This document shows, in pieces, positions 52,569-61,798 of a stretch of DNA of 64,000 nt (its first letter is position 1; each line of letters begins with the position of its first letter). The notes under the pieces were generated by a model. It ran no database searches and was not told the origin of the DNA. It saw nothing but the letters and a program-made list of their open reading frames with translations. This stretch comes from Maribacter hydrothermalis (lineage in GTDB: Bacteria; Bacteroidota; Bacteroidia; Flavobacteriales; Flavobacteriaceae). The stretch is from contig NZ_CP018760.1 in NCBI RefSeq assembly GCF_001913155.1, positions 2,728,001 to 2,792,000 on the forward strand, in the 5' to 3' direction. The position numbers and the translations under genes were made by a program.

Positions 52569-53483
52569 ATGTTACAATTAAATATAAATGACGAAATATC
52601 ACCACTAAAGGCTGTTGTTTTAGGTATTGCAAAAAGTTCTGGACCTATACCTACAGTTGAGGAAGCTTATGACCCCAAATCTTTAGAGCATATTAAGGCC
52701 GGTACATATCCAAAAGAAGAAGACATGATTCAAGAAATGGAGGCATTTAGAAAAGTGTTTGAAAAATATAATGTAAAAGTTTTTCGTCCTGAAATTTTAA
52801 TAGATTGTAACCAAATTTTTTCTAGAGATATCGCCTTTGTAATTGGTGATAAATTGATTAAGGCAAATATATTACCGGATCGTGAAAAAGAAGTTGAGGC
52901 AATACTGCATGTCTTGGATAAGATTGATGATAATCATATTCTTCATCCACCAGATAACGTTCATGTTGAAGGGGGCGATGTAATGCCATGGAACGATTAT
53001 ATTTTTGTGGGTACATATACTGCACCCGACTACTCAGAATTTATTACGGCTAGAACGAATAAAGCGGCAATAGACTACTTAAGAAAACAATTTCCTGATA
53101 AAAAAGTAAAATCTTTTGAACTTAGAAAATCCAATACAATTGCTCAAGATAATGCCCTGCATTTAGATTGTTGTTTTCAGCCATTAGGTAAAGGGAAAGC
53201 TATTTTACATAAAAATGGATTTTTGGTTGAAGAGGAATATCAATGGTTGGTTGACTTTTTCGGGAAGGAAAATATTTTTGAAATAGATGCTTTAGAAATG
53301 TATAACATGTTCAGCAATGTCTTTTCTATTTCTCCTAACGTGGTTGTGTCTGAGCGTAATTTCACGCGATTAAATAATTGGTTGCGCGAACATGGTTTTA
53401 CGGTTGAGGAAATACCGTATGCTGAAATTTCTAAGCAAGAAGGGCTATTGCGTTGTAGCACATTGCCTTTAATAAGAGAATAA
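52569..53483 (+). CDS. Dimethylarginine dimethylaminohydrolase / arginine-deiminase-fold protein, 304 aa
   Basis: Guanidino-group-modifying enzyme fold. The ATG at 52569 gives MLQLNINDEISPLKAVVLG; an earlier in-frame ATG lies inside the gltA terminator. Active-site signatures: FSRDIAFVIGDKLI with its R-D, VHVEGGDVMPW (Glu-Gly-Gly-Asp), NALHLDCCFQPL (catalytic His and Asp) and the C-terminal Cys in GLLRCSTLPLIRE. Likely acts on an arginine derivative or citrulline-like compound in the cytosol; the exact substrate is not shown. It is followed 32 bases later by a second enzyme of the same fold, so the two probably share a pathway. Confidence 0.85.
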   Translation: MLQLNINDEISPLKAVVLGIAKSSGPIPTVEEAYDPKSLEHIKAGTYPKEEDMIQEMEAFRKVFEKYNVKVFRPEILIDCNQIFSRDIAFVIGDKLIKANILPDREKEVEAILHVLDKIDDNHILHPPDNVHVEGGDVMPWNDYIFVGTYTAPDYSEFITARTNKAAIDYLRKQFPDKKVKSFELRKSNTIAQDNALHLDCCFQPLGKGKAILHKNGFLVEEEYQWLVDFFGKENIFEIDALEMYNMFSNVFSISPNVVVSERNFTRLNNWLREHGFTVEEIPYAEISKQEGLLRCSTLPLIRE

Positions 53484-53515
53484 TATTTAGGTCAATTTTT
53501 AATAACTTATCAATA

Positions 53516-54445
53516 ATGCAAATTACTAATACCATACTCATGATTCGTCCTGTTTCATTTAGAATGAACGAGCAGACGGCAGTTAATAATTATTTTATGG
53601 AAGATCTTGATATGAAAAATCAAGCCATAAATGAAAAAGCACAAGAAGAATTTGATGTTTTTGTGGATGCCTTAAAAACAAAAGGTGTAAATGTAATTGT
53701 GGTTGAGGATACAAAAGAGCCAGATACTCCAGATAGTATTTTTCCAAACAATTGGATATCGTTCCATTCAAATGGTACGGTAGGCGTTTATCCTATGTAT
53801 GCAGAGAATAGAAGAAATGAACGAAGAGAAGATATTTTAGAAATTCTAGAAAGTAAGGGATTTAAAATTAATGATGTTGTAGATTATACTTCTGCAGAGG
53901 AAGAAGGATTATTTCTCGAAGGTACCGGAAGTATTTTGTTAGATAGGGTCAATAAAAAGGCTTATTGTGCATTATCTGAACGGGCAGATGAAGATTTATT
54001 TATTGAATTTTGTGAAGACTTCGACTGTTTTCCCGTAATATTTACGGCAAATCAATCAGTAAACGGTAAACGATTACCTATTTACCATACCAATGTAATG
54101 ATGGCACTTGCCGAAAATTTCGTGGTTATTTGCCCTGATACAATTGATGATAAAAAAGAAAGAAAAAATGTACTAGACCATTTAAAAAAAGATGGAAGGG
54201 AGATTATTACTATCACAGAAAAACAAATGCATCATTTTGCAGGTAATATGTTACAAGTTTTAGGAAGCGAAGACAAAAGATATATGGTAATGAGTTCGGC
54301 AGCATTTAATAGTCTTACTTCTCAACAAATTTCACAAATTGAAAATCATTGCCCTATACTTCATAGTTCATTAGATACTATTGAAACATGTGGTGGTGGT
54401 AGTGCTCGTTGTATGATGGCCGAAGTATTTCTTCCCAGAAACTAA
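53516..54445 (+). CDS. ctlX: Citrulline utilization hydrolase CtlX-like (amidinotransferase fold), 309 aa
   Basis: Second arginine-deiminase-fold enzyme. Motifs: IRPVSFRMNEQTAVNNYF at the start, DSIFPNNWISFHSNG, the Glu motif FLEGTGSILLDR, catalytic His in PIYHTNVMMALAENF and the Cys region ETCGGGSARCMMAEVFLP at the C terminus. This pattern is that of the CtlX group linked to citrulline catabolism. Name by pattern; activity not shown. 32 bases after its partner gene, and followed by a hairpin terminator. Confidence 0.85.
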   Translation: MQITNTILMIRPVSFRMNEQTAVNNYFMEDLDMKNQAINEKAQEEFDVFVDALKTKGVNVIVVEDTKEPDTPDSIFPNNWISFHSNGTVGVYPMYAENRRNERREDILEILESKGFKINDVVDYTSAEEEGLFLEGTGSILLDRVNKKAYCALSERADEDLFIEFCEDFDCFPVIFTANQSVNGKRLPIYHTNVMMALAENFVVICPDTIDDKKERKNVLDHLKKDGREIITITEKQMHHFAGNMLQVLGSEDKRYMVMSSAAFNSLTSQQISQIENHCPILHSSLDTIETCGGGSARCMMAEVFLPRN

Positions 54446-54475
54446 ATATAGCTTGAAATAAGAATAAGTTGATTG

Positions 54476-54513
54476 AAAAACTGTTTAGGATTTTATATTC
54501 TGGACAGTTTTTT
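54476..54513 (+). terminator. Terminator after ctlX
   Basis: AAAAACTGT (54476-54484) pairs with ACAGTTTTT (54504-54512); the stem extends inward by six pairs that include G-U in plus-strand RNA but mismatches in minus-strand RNA, favouring the plus strand. It lies between the convergent ctlX and SDR-DUF2867 genes and just touches the end of the latter. Confidence 0.75.
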
Positions 54514-55942
54514 AATTTTTCTGATGGGCAATATTCTTGATCATTCCGCCAAAAATAAAATAGTGGAATGGCACAATGCTGTACCAATATAACCTACCGC
54601 GTAAACCACGTGGTCTAAAAGTCGCTGTTTGGTGAAGTATATTATCATCGTCAATCTTAAATTCTAACCAAGCTTCGCCTGGTAGTTTCATTTCAGCAAA
54701 CAATAATAATCTTTTTGCTTTTTTATCGGCAAGTAGAACTCTCCAAAAATCTAATGAGTCACCTGCGAATATTTTATTTGCATGAGTCCTTCCACGACGT
54801 AAACCTACACCGCCAGAAAGCTTATCCATAAACCCTCTAATTTTCCAAAGCCAGTTCCCGTAATACCATCCGGTTTCACCGCCAATGCTCCAAATGCGTT
54901 CTAATACTTCCTCAGGATTCGAAATTTTAAGTTGTTTGTAATCCTTCAGAATACCATATTTTGGAACTTGTATATGTTTCTCTAAGTTTTCAACAAAACG
55001 ACCGCTGATCATACTATCTTTCCAGCTACTGACCACTAAATTTTGTTCTATTTTTTTAAAAGCTAAATCTATTGCTTCTTTGTAAGTGTGTGGAGTTATT
55101 CCAAGTATATCTTGCAAGCGAGTATCTTTGGCTACCACTTCAATCTTCATACTGTCTACAAGATTCAATGCTAGTTTATAAGAGGTAGAGGTTACAAAAT
55201 ATAACCAATAGGAAGATAGTTTAGGAGTCATAATCGGTACGGTCCAAATCCAGTTTTTGAATCCTCTTACTTCGGCATACTTATGCAGCATTTCTTTATA
55301 GGTGAGTACATTGGGTCCTGCAATATCGAACGAGTCGTTGTACGTTTTTTCATTTCCTAAAACTCCCGTTAAAAATGCGATAACATCACGTATGGCAATA
55401 GGTTGAGTCTTGGTTAATACCCACTTTGGAGTAATCATAACAGGTAATTTTTCACATAAATCGCGGATGATTTCAAATGAAGAACTTCCAGAGCCTACAA
55501 TGATTCCGGCTCTTAAAACAGTTAGGTTAAAATCACCTTGATAAAGAATATCCTCCACATTTTTTCGGGACTGTAAATGCTTTGAAAGATTTTCATCATT
55601 AACTATTCCGCTTAAATAAACCACTTGTTTAATTTTTGTTTGAGAAACATACTTATTGAAATTCTCAGCGGTTTTCGCCTCCATGTCATCAAAGTCCTGT
55701 GTAGAAGAGCTCATAGAGTGAATTAAAAAGTACGCTGCATCAATATCCTGTGGAACTACATTTTCTTTTGGTTCCTCTAAAAAATCAATTTCAATAACTT
55801 GAATCTGGCTTCTAATTTCTTTATCTACCGAAAGCCTAGTTTCATCGCGTACAGCACAAACTATCTCATGACCCATTTCTAAAAGCTGCGGTAAAAGTCG
55901 CATACCTATATAACCATTGGCACCTGTGAGCAGTATTTTCAT
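54512..55942 (-). CDS. SDR-family NAD(P)-binding protein with C-terminal DUF2867 domain, 476 aa
   Basis: The N-terminal extended/atypical SDR Rossmann domain (ILLTGANGYIGMRLLPQL, residues 3-20, then AAYFLIHSMSSS and VVYLSGIV, VLRAGIIVGSGSSSFE) extends to about residue 300. The C-terminal part from about 320 is DUF2867-like (RIWSIGGETGWYYGNWLWKI, GDSLDFWRVLLADKKAKRLL, PRGLRGRLYWYSIVPFHYFIF), ending with a hydrophobic stretch that may touch the membrane. Function is unknown; relatives are called NAD-dependent epimerase-like. Its ATG overlaps the stop of the upstream small gene (ATGA-type, 55939-55942), so the two form an operon. Confidence 0.88.
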   Translation of the reverse strand: MKILLTGANGYIGMRLLPQLLEMGHEIVCAVRDETRLSVDKEIRSQIQVIEIDFLEEPKENVVPQDIDAAYFLIHSMSSSTQDFDDMEAKTAENFNKYVSQTKIKQVVYLSGIVNDENLSKHLQSRKNVEDILYQGDFNLTVLRAGIIVGSGSSSFEIIRDLCEKLPVMITPKWVLTKTQPIAIRDVIAFLTGVLGNEKTYNDSFDIAGPNVLTYKEMLHKYAEVRGFKNWIWTVPIMTPKLSSYWLYFVTSTSYKLALNLVDSMKIEVVAKDTRLQDILGITPHTYKEAIDLAFKKIEQNLVVSSWKDSMISGRFVENLEKHIQVPKYGILKDYKQLKISNPEEVLERIWSIGGETGWYYGNWLWKIRGFMDKLSGGVGLRRGRTHANKIFAGDSLDFWRVLLADKKAKRLLLFAEMKLPGEAWLEFKIDDDNILHQTATFRPRGLRGRLYWYSIVPFHYFIFGGMIKNIAHQKN

Positions 55943-56364
55943 AAATCTTCAATTGACGTTGGTGCGTTATCCGCTTTATAACCCATAATTTTTTTAAAGA
56001 ACTTCTGCACAGCTTTGGTGTCAGATTCTACTTTTATAAAATGATGGTCTTTATAAATAGAATATACAGATGCTTCTCCTTTGTAAATAGTGAGTTTATA
56101 GTAGGGGATCACCAATGCATACGATTCTAATAATGACCTAAACCCAACTATGATTCCCTTTGGTCTCATTTCTATATTACAAGTATCTCTATTATTGTCT
56201 AAAATCAGCAAGTTTCTTATTTCTATGCTTGTTTCGGTAATCATAAGTTTCGGAGAACCAATACCGTTCAATGCCCACCTTTCTTTTAAAGTAAAAGACT
56301 TACCCACTTCGGTGTTAATTTTGCTTGAAATCTCTTTGTTATTATACGATACGTTTACGAGCAT
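55939..56364 (-). CDS. Conserved hypothetical protein, possible PH-like fold, 141 aa
   Basis: Small cytosolic protein with no signal peptide. It reads as alternating strands (PKLMITETSIEIRNLLIL, GIIVGFRSLLESYALVIPYY, LTIYKGEASVYSIYKDHHF) and ends with a helix KAVQKFFKKIMGYK, a layout like a PH-type domain, but I do not recognise a family. It overlaps the SDR-DUF2867 gene by 4 bases and lies first in that operon. It diverges from argS with 115 bases between. Confidence 0.7.
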   Translation of the reverse strand: MLVNVSYNNKEISSKINTEVGKSFTLKERWALNGIGSPKLMITETSIEIRNLLILDNNRDTCNIEMRPKGIIVGFRSLLESYALVIPYYKLTIYKGEASVYSIYKDHHFIKVESDTKAVQKFFKKIMGYKADNAPTSIEDL

Positions 56365-56479
56365 GGTAAATTTGTTGCGCAGTTTACATTAAAGTTAACG
56401 AAATGCCGAATGAATGCCGAATCTGTTCATCTTAAAGCGTAAAAAATGATTAATTTTGCAGCCTTAATTAAACGTTTTG

Positions 56480-58261
56480 GTGAATATTCAAGAGGTACTA
56501 TCAGATAAAGTTAAAGAAGCGGTAAATTCTATTTTTGACAAGGAATTGCCAAATGTAGAATTTCAGCCTACACGTAAAGATTTTGAAGGAGATATCACGA
56601 TTGTGGTTTTCCCAATGTTACGTGTGGTAAAAGGAAATCCTGTTCAAATTGGTGAACAAATTGGTGCTTACTTACAGGAACATGTAGATGCCGTTGCCGG
56701 CTTTAACGTGATCAAAGGATTTTTAAATATCGCTATTAACGATGGTTTCTACCTAGATTTTTTCAATTCTATTACGGCTACTGAAAATTACGGTTACGTA
56801 AAAGAATCTACCGATGCGGTAATGGTAGAATATTCTTCACCAAATACGAATAAACCATTACACTTAGGGCATATTCGTAATAACTTATTAGGTTATTCTG
56901 TTGCTAAAATTTTAAAGGCATCGGGTAAGAAGGTGTATAAAACTCAAATTATTAATGACCGTGGAATTCATATTTGTAAAAGTATGGTGGCTTGGCAGAA
57001 ATTCGGAAACGGAGAAACGCCAGAGTCTACAGGGTTAAAAGGAGATAAGCTAGTTGGTAATTATTACGTAGCTTTTGATAAAGCGTATAAAGAAGAAATA
57101 ACAGAATTGGTTGCTAGCGGTAAAGAGCAGAAAGTTGCTGAAAAAGAAGCTCCAATTTTATTAGAAGCACAAGAAATGCTTTTAAAATGGGAATCTGGGG
57201 ATGAAGAAACTGTTGCGCTTTGGAAAACTATGAACGATTGGGTATACCAAGGATTCGAAGTTACTTATAAGAATTTAGGGGTTGATTTTGATACCTTGTA
57301 TTATGAAAGTGACACTTACCTTTTAGGAAAAGATGTTGTAGCCGAAGGATTGAAAAAAGGTGTTTTTTTCAAAAAAGAAGATGGCAGTGTTTGGATTGAT
57401 TTAACTGATGATGGATTAGATGAAAAAATTGTACTTCGTTCAGATGGTACTGCGGTTTATATGACCCAAGATATTGGTACTGCCATACAACGTGTAAAAG
57501 ACCACCCAGATGTTAACGGAATGGTTTACACGGTAGGGAATGAGCAAGATTACCACTTTAAAGTATTGTTCTTAATTCTACAGAAACTCGGTTTCTCTTG
57601 GTCTAAAAAACTACATCATCTTAGTTACGGGATGGTAGATTTACCTAGCGGAAAAATGAAAAGTAGAGAAGGTACTGTTGTTGATGCCGATGATCTTATG
57701 GCTGATATGACACAAACTGCTGCAAACATTTCTAAGGAACTAGGTAAGCTAGAAGATTACGACGAAAAAGAAAAGCAGGCACTGTATCAAATGATTGGCT
57801 TGGGTGCTTTAAAATATTATATTTTAAAAGTGGATCCTAAAAAACGTATTCTCTTTGATCCTGAAGAATCTGTAGATTTTCAAGGAAATACGGGTCCGTT
57901 TATTCAATATACCTACGCACGTATTCAGTCTATCTTAAGAAAGGCGGAAAGTATGGGTATAGATATTTCTAAAGATGCCAAGGTCACGGAATTACATGCG
58001 AAAGAAAAGGAATTGATCAAGCAACTGCAGTTGTTCCCAGAAACTATTCAATTGGCTGCGGATAATTATAGTCCAGCATTGATTGCAAATTATACTTATG
58101 ATTTGGTGAAGGAATTTAATTCGTTCTACCAACAGGTTTCTATACTTGGCGAGTCTGACGATGAGAAGAAAGTTCTACGTGTGCAGTTGTCCAAGAAAGT
58201 AGCTGAGGTTATACAAGATGCCTTCAAGTTATTGGGTGTTGAAGTGCCTGAACGTATGTAA
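56480..58261 (+). CDS. argS: Arginyl-tRNA synthetase, 593 aa, GTG start
   Basis: Class I aminoacyl-tRNA synthetase. The N-terminal additional domain (about 1-115) is followed by the catalytic core with the HIGH-type motif HLGH (SSPNTNKPLHLGHIRNNLLG), NDRGIHICKSMVAW, and the KMSK-type KMKSREG, then the anticodon-binding DALR domain (ALIANYTYDLVKEFNSFYQQ) to the C terminus ERM. No ATG is available near the 5' end: the codons are TTG (56477) then GTG (56480); GTG gives M-N-I-Q-E-V-L, the usual form of the family start. Convergent with the TonB receptor gene with 2 bases between the stops. Confidence 0.96.
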   Translation: MNIQEVLSDKVKEAVNSIFDKELPNVEFQPTRKDFEGDITIVVFPMLRVVKGNPVQIGEQIGAYLQEHVDAVAGFNVIKGFLNIAINDGFYLDFFNSITATENYGYVKESTDAVMVEYSSPNTNKPLHLGHIRNNLLGYSVAKILKASGKKVYKTQIINDRGIHICKSMVAWQKFGNGETPESTGLKGDKLVGNYYVAFDKAYKEEITELVASGKEQKVAEKEAPILLEAQEMLLKWESGDEETVALWKTMNDWVYQGFEVTYKNLGVDFDTLYYESDTYLLGKDVVAEGLKKGVFFKKEDGSVWIDLTDDGLDEKIVLRSDGTAVYMTQDIGTAIQRVKDHPDVNGMVYTVGNEQDYHFKVLFLILQKLGFSWSKKLHHLSYGMVDLPSGKMKSREGTVVDADDLMADMTQTAANISKELGKLEDYDEKEKQALYQMIGLGALKYYILKVDPKKRILFDPEESVDFQGNTGPFIQYTYARIQSILRKAESMGIDISKDAKVTELHAKEKELIKQLQLFPETIQLAADNYSPALIANYTYDLVKEFNSFYQQVSILGESDDEKKVLRVQLSKKVAEVIQDAFKLLGVEVPERM

Positions 58262-58263
58262 AT

Positions 58264-60783
58264 CTAAAAATTGATTCGTACGCTGGCATTGGGCGTAATA
58301 CCTAATGATAAGCGTTCAATAGTTTCAATGGTATTATCATTTTGCAACCTGTAATAGGTGTTTAATGTGTTGCGTCTATTGGTGAAATTCAATACTGATA
58401 CGCCAAAAATAGCGTTCATGGTATCACCCATTTTCAGCGTGTAATTTGCTGATGCATCCGCCCTAAAATATTCTGGTAGTCTACTGCTATTTGGATCCTC
58501 GTAATTTATTTCAGTGGGGAAAACAGTTTCATTTATAGGCTCATTTTCATCTGGTCGTGTAAAAGGTTTTCCAGATTTGTAATTTATACCCATTCCTATT
58601 TTAAGGTCTCCAAGGGTATAGTTTCCTGCAAGGGTAATAGCATGTCTGACATCTAAGTTGTTCGGAAATGTAGATGGTTCTAAAACATCAAACGTATAAT
58701 CGTTTTTGTTGAAGGTGTAGCTCAACCAAGCGCTATAGTCGTTATTCTTCGTGTTGATTAAAAATTCGGCTCCCTTAACTGCGTACGAGCCAATCTCACC
58801 ATCAAATTGATTCTGATTTTGGAACCCTTGGGTGTATACATTAATACCATTTACTTCTTTGTAAAAAGCATCTATGCCTACATATAATCTATTGGTATCA
58901 AAATTAAAGCCAAAAGATCCCTGCTTACTTTTTGTAATAGGTAGGGCATCGCCATCAGAAAGTATCCATCGTCTTTTTTCAATGCCTAGAAAGTTCTGTT
59001 CTAAATCGATAATCTGATTGGTAACCTGACTTTTATATTCCCCCAATACCTCTACTTTAAAATTAGAAAGCAGCTCATAGCTAATATTTATACGAGGTTC
59101 AAAGATGTATTCTTGAAACGTATCTAGATTTTCTATATAGTTCACACGACCACCAATAAATCCATTTAATTTCTCATCTTCTGAGCTATAGGCAATTTCG
59201 CTGAATAACCCGTGTTTACGAATTACGCCTTTTATATTACTTGTAAATGGTGGCTGATTAACATTGGTGGTGTTTTCAATTCCTGTTTCTGTAAATTCAT
59301 AACCGTTCATCCAAACCAAGTTTTCTCTTAATTTGTAATTGGTAGTTAATTTGATATTAGATTCTTTTACAAGGTTGTTTTGTTCTAACTGCTGAGCATC
59401 ATTGTTAGATATGGATAGGGCATCCAAATCGTATTGCGTGTAATAGAAGCTAAGTTGAGATGAAAAATAATCTGTCCATTCGCTTTGTAATTCGCTACCA
59501 ATTGAAAAATTATCTTGATTCAGATTACTTCTATTTGGCGCAAGGCTGTCATTGGCAGTTTCCAAATAGTTCAGGTTATTACTCATGTTTATTAAGCTCA
59601 CACTTGCTTTCTGATACGGATTGATTTCATACATAAACTTCGTTGTGAAATCATAGAAATAGAATTCGCTCTCACTATTTACTTCGGTATCTTGAAATGC
59701 CTTTTCTGAGAAGGTAGTATACGTGGGCGTGTTTAAAAAATCGGTATATGATCTACGCGCAGATACTTGTAATGCCATGTTATTTTGAATAGGAATTTCG
59801 CCAAAAACATCGCCAGAGATTAAATTGAATCCGCTGCCGCCATTAAAATTTAGGGGTAATTCTTCGGAGGTACGCATACTCAATGTACCACTAACGCCAC
59901 CACTATACATGGCAGATGTGCCGTTTTTTATGATGGTTACTTTTTCTGTTACATACGGATTGAATGCAGATATTAATCCGAAGAAATGTCCGGTTTGGTA
60001 CATTTTAATTCCGTCCCATAGAATAAGATTTTGGTCATTTGTACCACCTCGTATATTGATGTCAGATACCGTTTCATCAACACTCTTAATTCCCGGTAAA
60101 GCCTGTACGGTCTGTAAAATATCTGGTTCGCTTACTCCTGGTAGAATTCCGAATTTCGAGGGACTCAATTCAAAACCTGCGTTGTTAAGTTTATATAATC
60201 CTGTGGTAAGAAACTGCGTTACAATTACTTCATCTAACTCTTGGTAGCTGAGTGCCATGGCAATAGTTTTGCACTCGTTGGTTTTTAAAAGGACTTTTGC
60301 TTCAATAAAAATGGGCCTATACCCAAGGTGTTTTATGTATACTAATGAATTTATAGGGACATTTTCAAAATTGAAAGAACCGTTTTCATCTGTAACTCCA
60401 GAGAGGTTAGATTCGTAAATTTCAACAGTAGCACCGGGTATATTGTTTTCTTCAAAGTTATCAAGCACATAACCACAGATAGAGATAGTGGTGGTTTTGG
60501 TTAGGGTGTAGTAACGATCATTTAATTTGTTGATGGTAATACCTGTAATATCGCCTAGTTCATTCAGAATATCGTTTAGAACATTGGATGTTGGTTTTGT
60601 GATGTATACAGTATCGACATCAGTATCAGCATAAGAGAATTTAACATCAAACTTAGATTCTAGTTCTGATAAAAAATCGCGTAGTGCTACACTATCTTTA
60701 GTTTCAGTTTGGGCATAGCTCGCCCCACTGAAAATCAGTAAGAAAAATAAGGTGATAAGAGTATTAAGGTGCTTCTTCAGCAT
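58264..60783 (-). CDS. STN-containing TonB-dependent outer-membrane receptor, 839 aa
   Basis: The ATG at 60783 gives a clean signal peptide (MLKKHLNTLITLFFLLIFSG ending SYAQ). Then: secretin/TonB short N-terminal (STN) signalling domain about 30-105 (FLSELESKFDVKFSYADTD), carboxypeptidase-regulatory-like domain about 108-190 (CGYVLDNFEENNIPGATVEI), plug (PDILQTVQALPGIKSVDETV, DINIRGGTNDQNLILWDG) and a barrel to the C-terminal VRINF. An STN domain marks a receptor that signals to a FecR anti-sigma factor. Its start overlaps the FecR gene by 20 bases. The ligand is unknown. Confidence 0.93.
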   Translation of the reverse strand: MLKKHLNTLITLFFLLIFSGASYAQTETKDSVALRDFLSELESKFDVKFSYADTDVDTVYITKPTSNVLNDILNELGDITGITINKLNDRYYTLTKTTTISICGYVLDNFEENNIPGATVEIYESNLSGVTDENGSFNFENVPINSLVYIKHLGYRPIFIEAKVLLKTNECKTIAMALSYQELDEVIVTQFLTTGLYKLNNAGFELSPSKFGILPGVSEPDILQTVQALPGIKSVDETVSDINIRGGTNDQNLILWDGIKMYQTGHFFGLISAFNPYVTEKVTIIKNGTSAMYSGGVSGTLSMRTSEELPLNFNGGSGFNLISGDVFGEIPIQNNMALQVSARRSYTDFLNTPTYTTFSEKAFQDTEVNSESEFYFYDFTTKFMYEINPYQKASVSLINMSNNLNYLETANDSLAPNRSNLNQDNFSIGSELQSEWTDYFSSQLSFYYTQYDLDALSISNNDAQQLEQNNLVKESNIKLTTNYKLRENLVWMNGYEFTETGIENTTNVNQPPFTSNIKGVIRKHGLFSEIAYSSEDEKLNGFIGGRVNYIENLDTFQEYIFEPRINISYELLSNFKVEVLGEYKSQVTNQIIDLEQNFLGIEKRRWILSDGDALPITKSKQGSFGFNFDTNRLYVGIDAFYKEVNGINVYTQGFQNQNQFDGEIGSYAVKGAEFLINTKNNDYSAWLSYTFNKNDYTFDVLEPSTFPNNLDVRHAITLAGNYTLGDLKIGMGINYKSGKPFTRPDENEPINETVFPTEINYEDPNSSRLPEYFRADASANYTLKMGDTMNAIFGVSVLNFTNRRNTLNTYYRLQNDNTIETIERLSLGITPNASVRINF

Positions 60784-61675
60784 AGAACAGCACTTTGTTC
60801 CCATCTAAGTTAAACTTAATTTGTAAAGGAACGCTTATGCTTTTAAGGGCAAGGTCTAAATTTTCATTGCTAAAAGACCCAGTAAAAAGCTGTGCGGTGT
60901 CAATATCCTTTGCAGTAATCTCAACATTGAATTGTCGTTGCAATTCATCCAAAACATAATGTAGTGGAATACTTGTAAAAGAACTTTCGTTTGACAACCA
61001 AGAAGGTTTGCTATCTACGATAGCTTTGGACATGGTGCTTTTTCCATTTATTGCAAGCAAAGAATTACCTGCAGGTAATTTGGTTTCTTTACCGTTGATG
61101 GTAACACTTACCAAGCCTTCAAAACAGGTAACTTCAAAATAGTCTTCCCTTGTTTCTACATTAAACTGAGTTCCTAATACGGTAACCAATCCTTCAGCCG
61201 TTTCTACAGTGAATTTTTTTCCTTTTGCTACTTTGAAATAAGCTTCTCCTTTAAGATCTACATTTCTATTGGAATCCCATTTTTTCTCATTAAAAGTCAA
61301 TTCAGATTCGGCATTCAATATAACTTCAGAAGTATCTGGTAGTGTAATTGATTTGTTCTCGGCGTATTCCGTTGTATAAGATTCTTTCAACGTATTTAAA
61401 TAAAAGAACGACGCGGTAAGTAATACGGCAACAACCGCAGCAACGCGAAGAAACTTCTTGAACGGTGAAAGTATAAATACCTTTGGGTCGTCTACGGTCT
61501 TCGTTTGTTCAATAGATTCCCATGCTTTGTCCATATCAAATTCAGGAGATTCTAGCTGTGCCGCCGACTCCTTAATTTTCCGATATGTTTCATAAGCTTC
61601 CGACTTCTTAAACTCCGCCAGTTCGGCTTCGGTCAATTCATCATTAAGCCATTTTGCTAAGTAATTGTCTTGCAT
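60764..61675 (-). CDS. FecR family anti-sigma factor, 303 aa
   Basis: Inner-membrane regulator. The ATG at 61675 gives MQDNYLAKWLNDELTEAELA, the usual short N-terminal anti-sigma part; an in-frame ATG 9 codons earlier is less likely. One membrane helix about residues 80-100 (FLRVAAVVAVLLTASFFYL), the FecR domain about 110-205 (SEVILNAESELTFNEKKWDS, VDLKGEAYFKVAKGKKFTV, VLGTQFNVETREDYFEV) and a C-terminal DUF4974 domain (IPLHYVLDELQRQFNVEI) that contacts the receptor. Lies between the sigma factor gene (123-base gap) and the receptor gene (overlap). Confidence 0.95.
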   Translation of the reverse strand: MQDNYLAKWLNDELTEAELAEFKKSEAYETYRKIKESAAQLESPEFDMDKAWESIEQTKTVDDPKVFILSPFKKFLRVAAVVAVLLTASFFYLNTLKESYTTEYAENKSITLPDTSEVILNAESELTFNEKKWDSNRNVDLKGEAYFKVAKGKKFTVETAEGLVTVLGTQFNVETREDYFEVTCFEGLVSVTINGKETKLPAGNSLLAINGKSTMSKAIVDSKPSWLSNESSFTSIPLHYVLDELQRQFNVEITAKDIDTAQLFTGSFSNENLDLALKSISVPLQIKFNLDGNKVLFYAEEAP

Positions 61676-61798
61676 GTTTTTAACTTTGTATAAGTATAAC
61701 AACTATGTAGAGCAATACCCTACTTTTTTATTTTTGTATTAAGTATTAAGTAGTTATGTTGTTTAATTGAAATTTAAATAGTTTTTTAACTCACTAAC

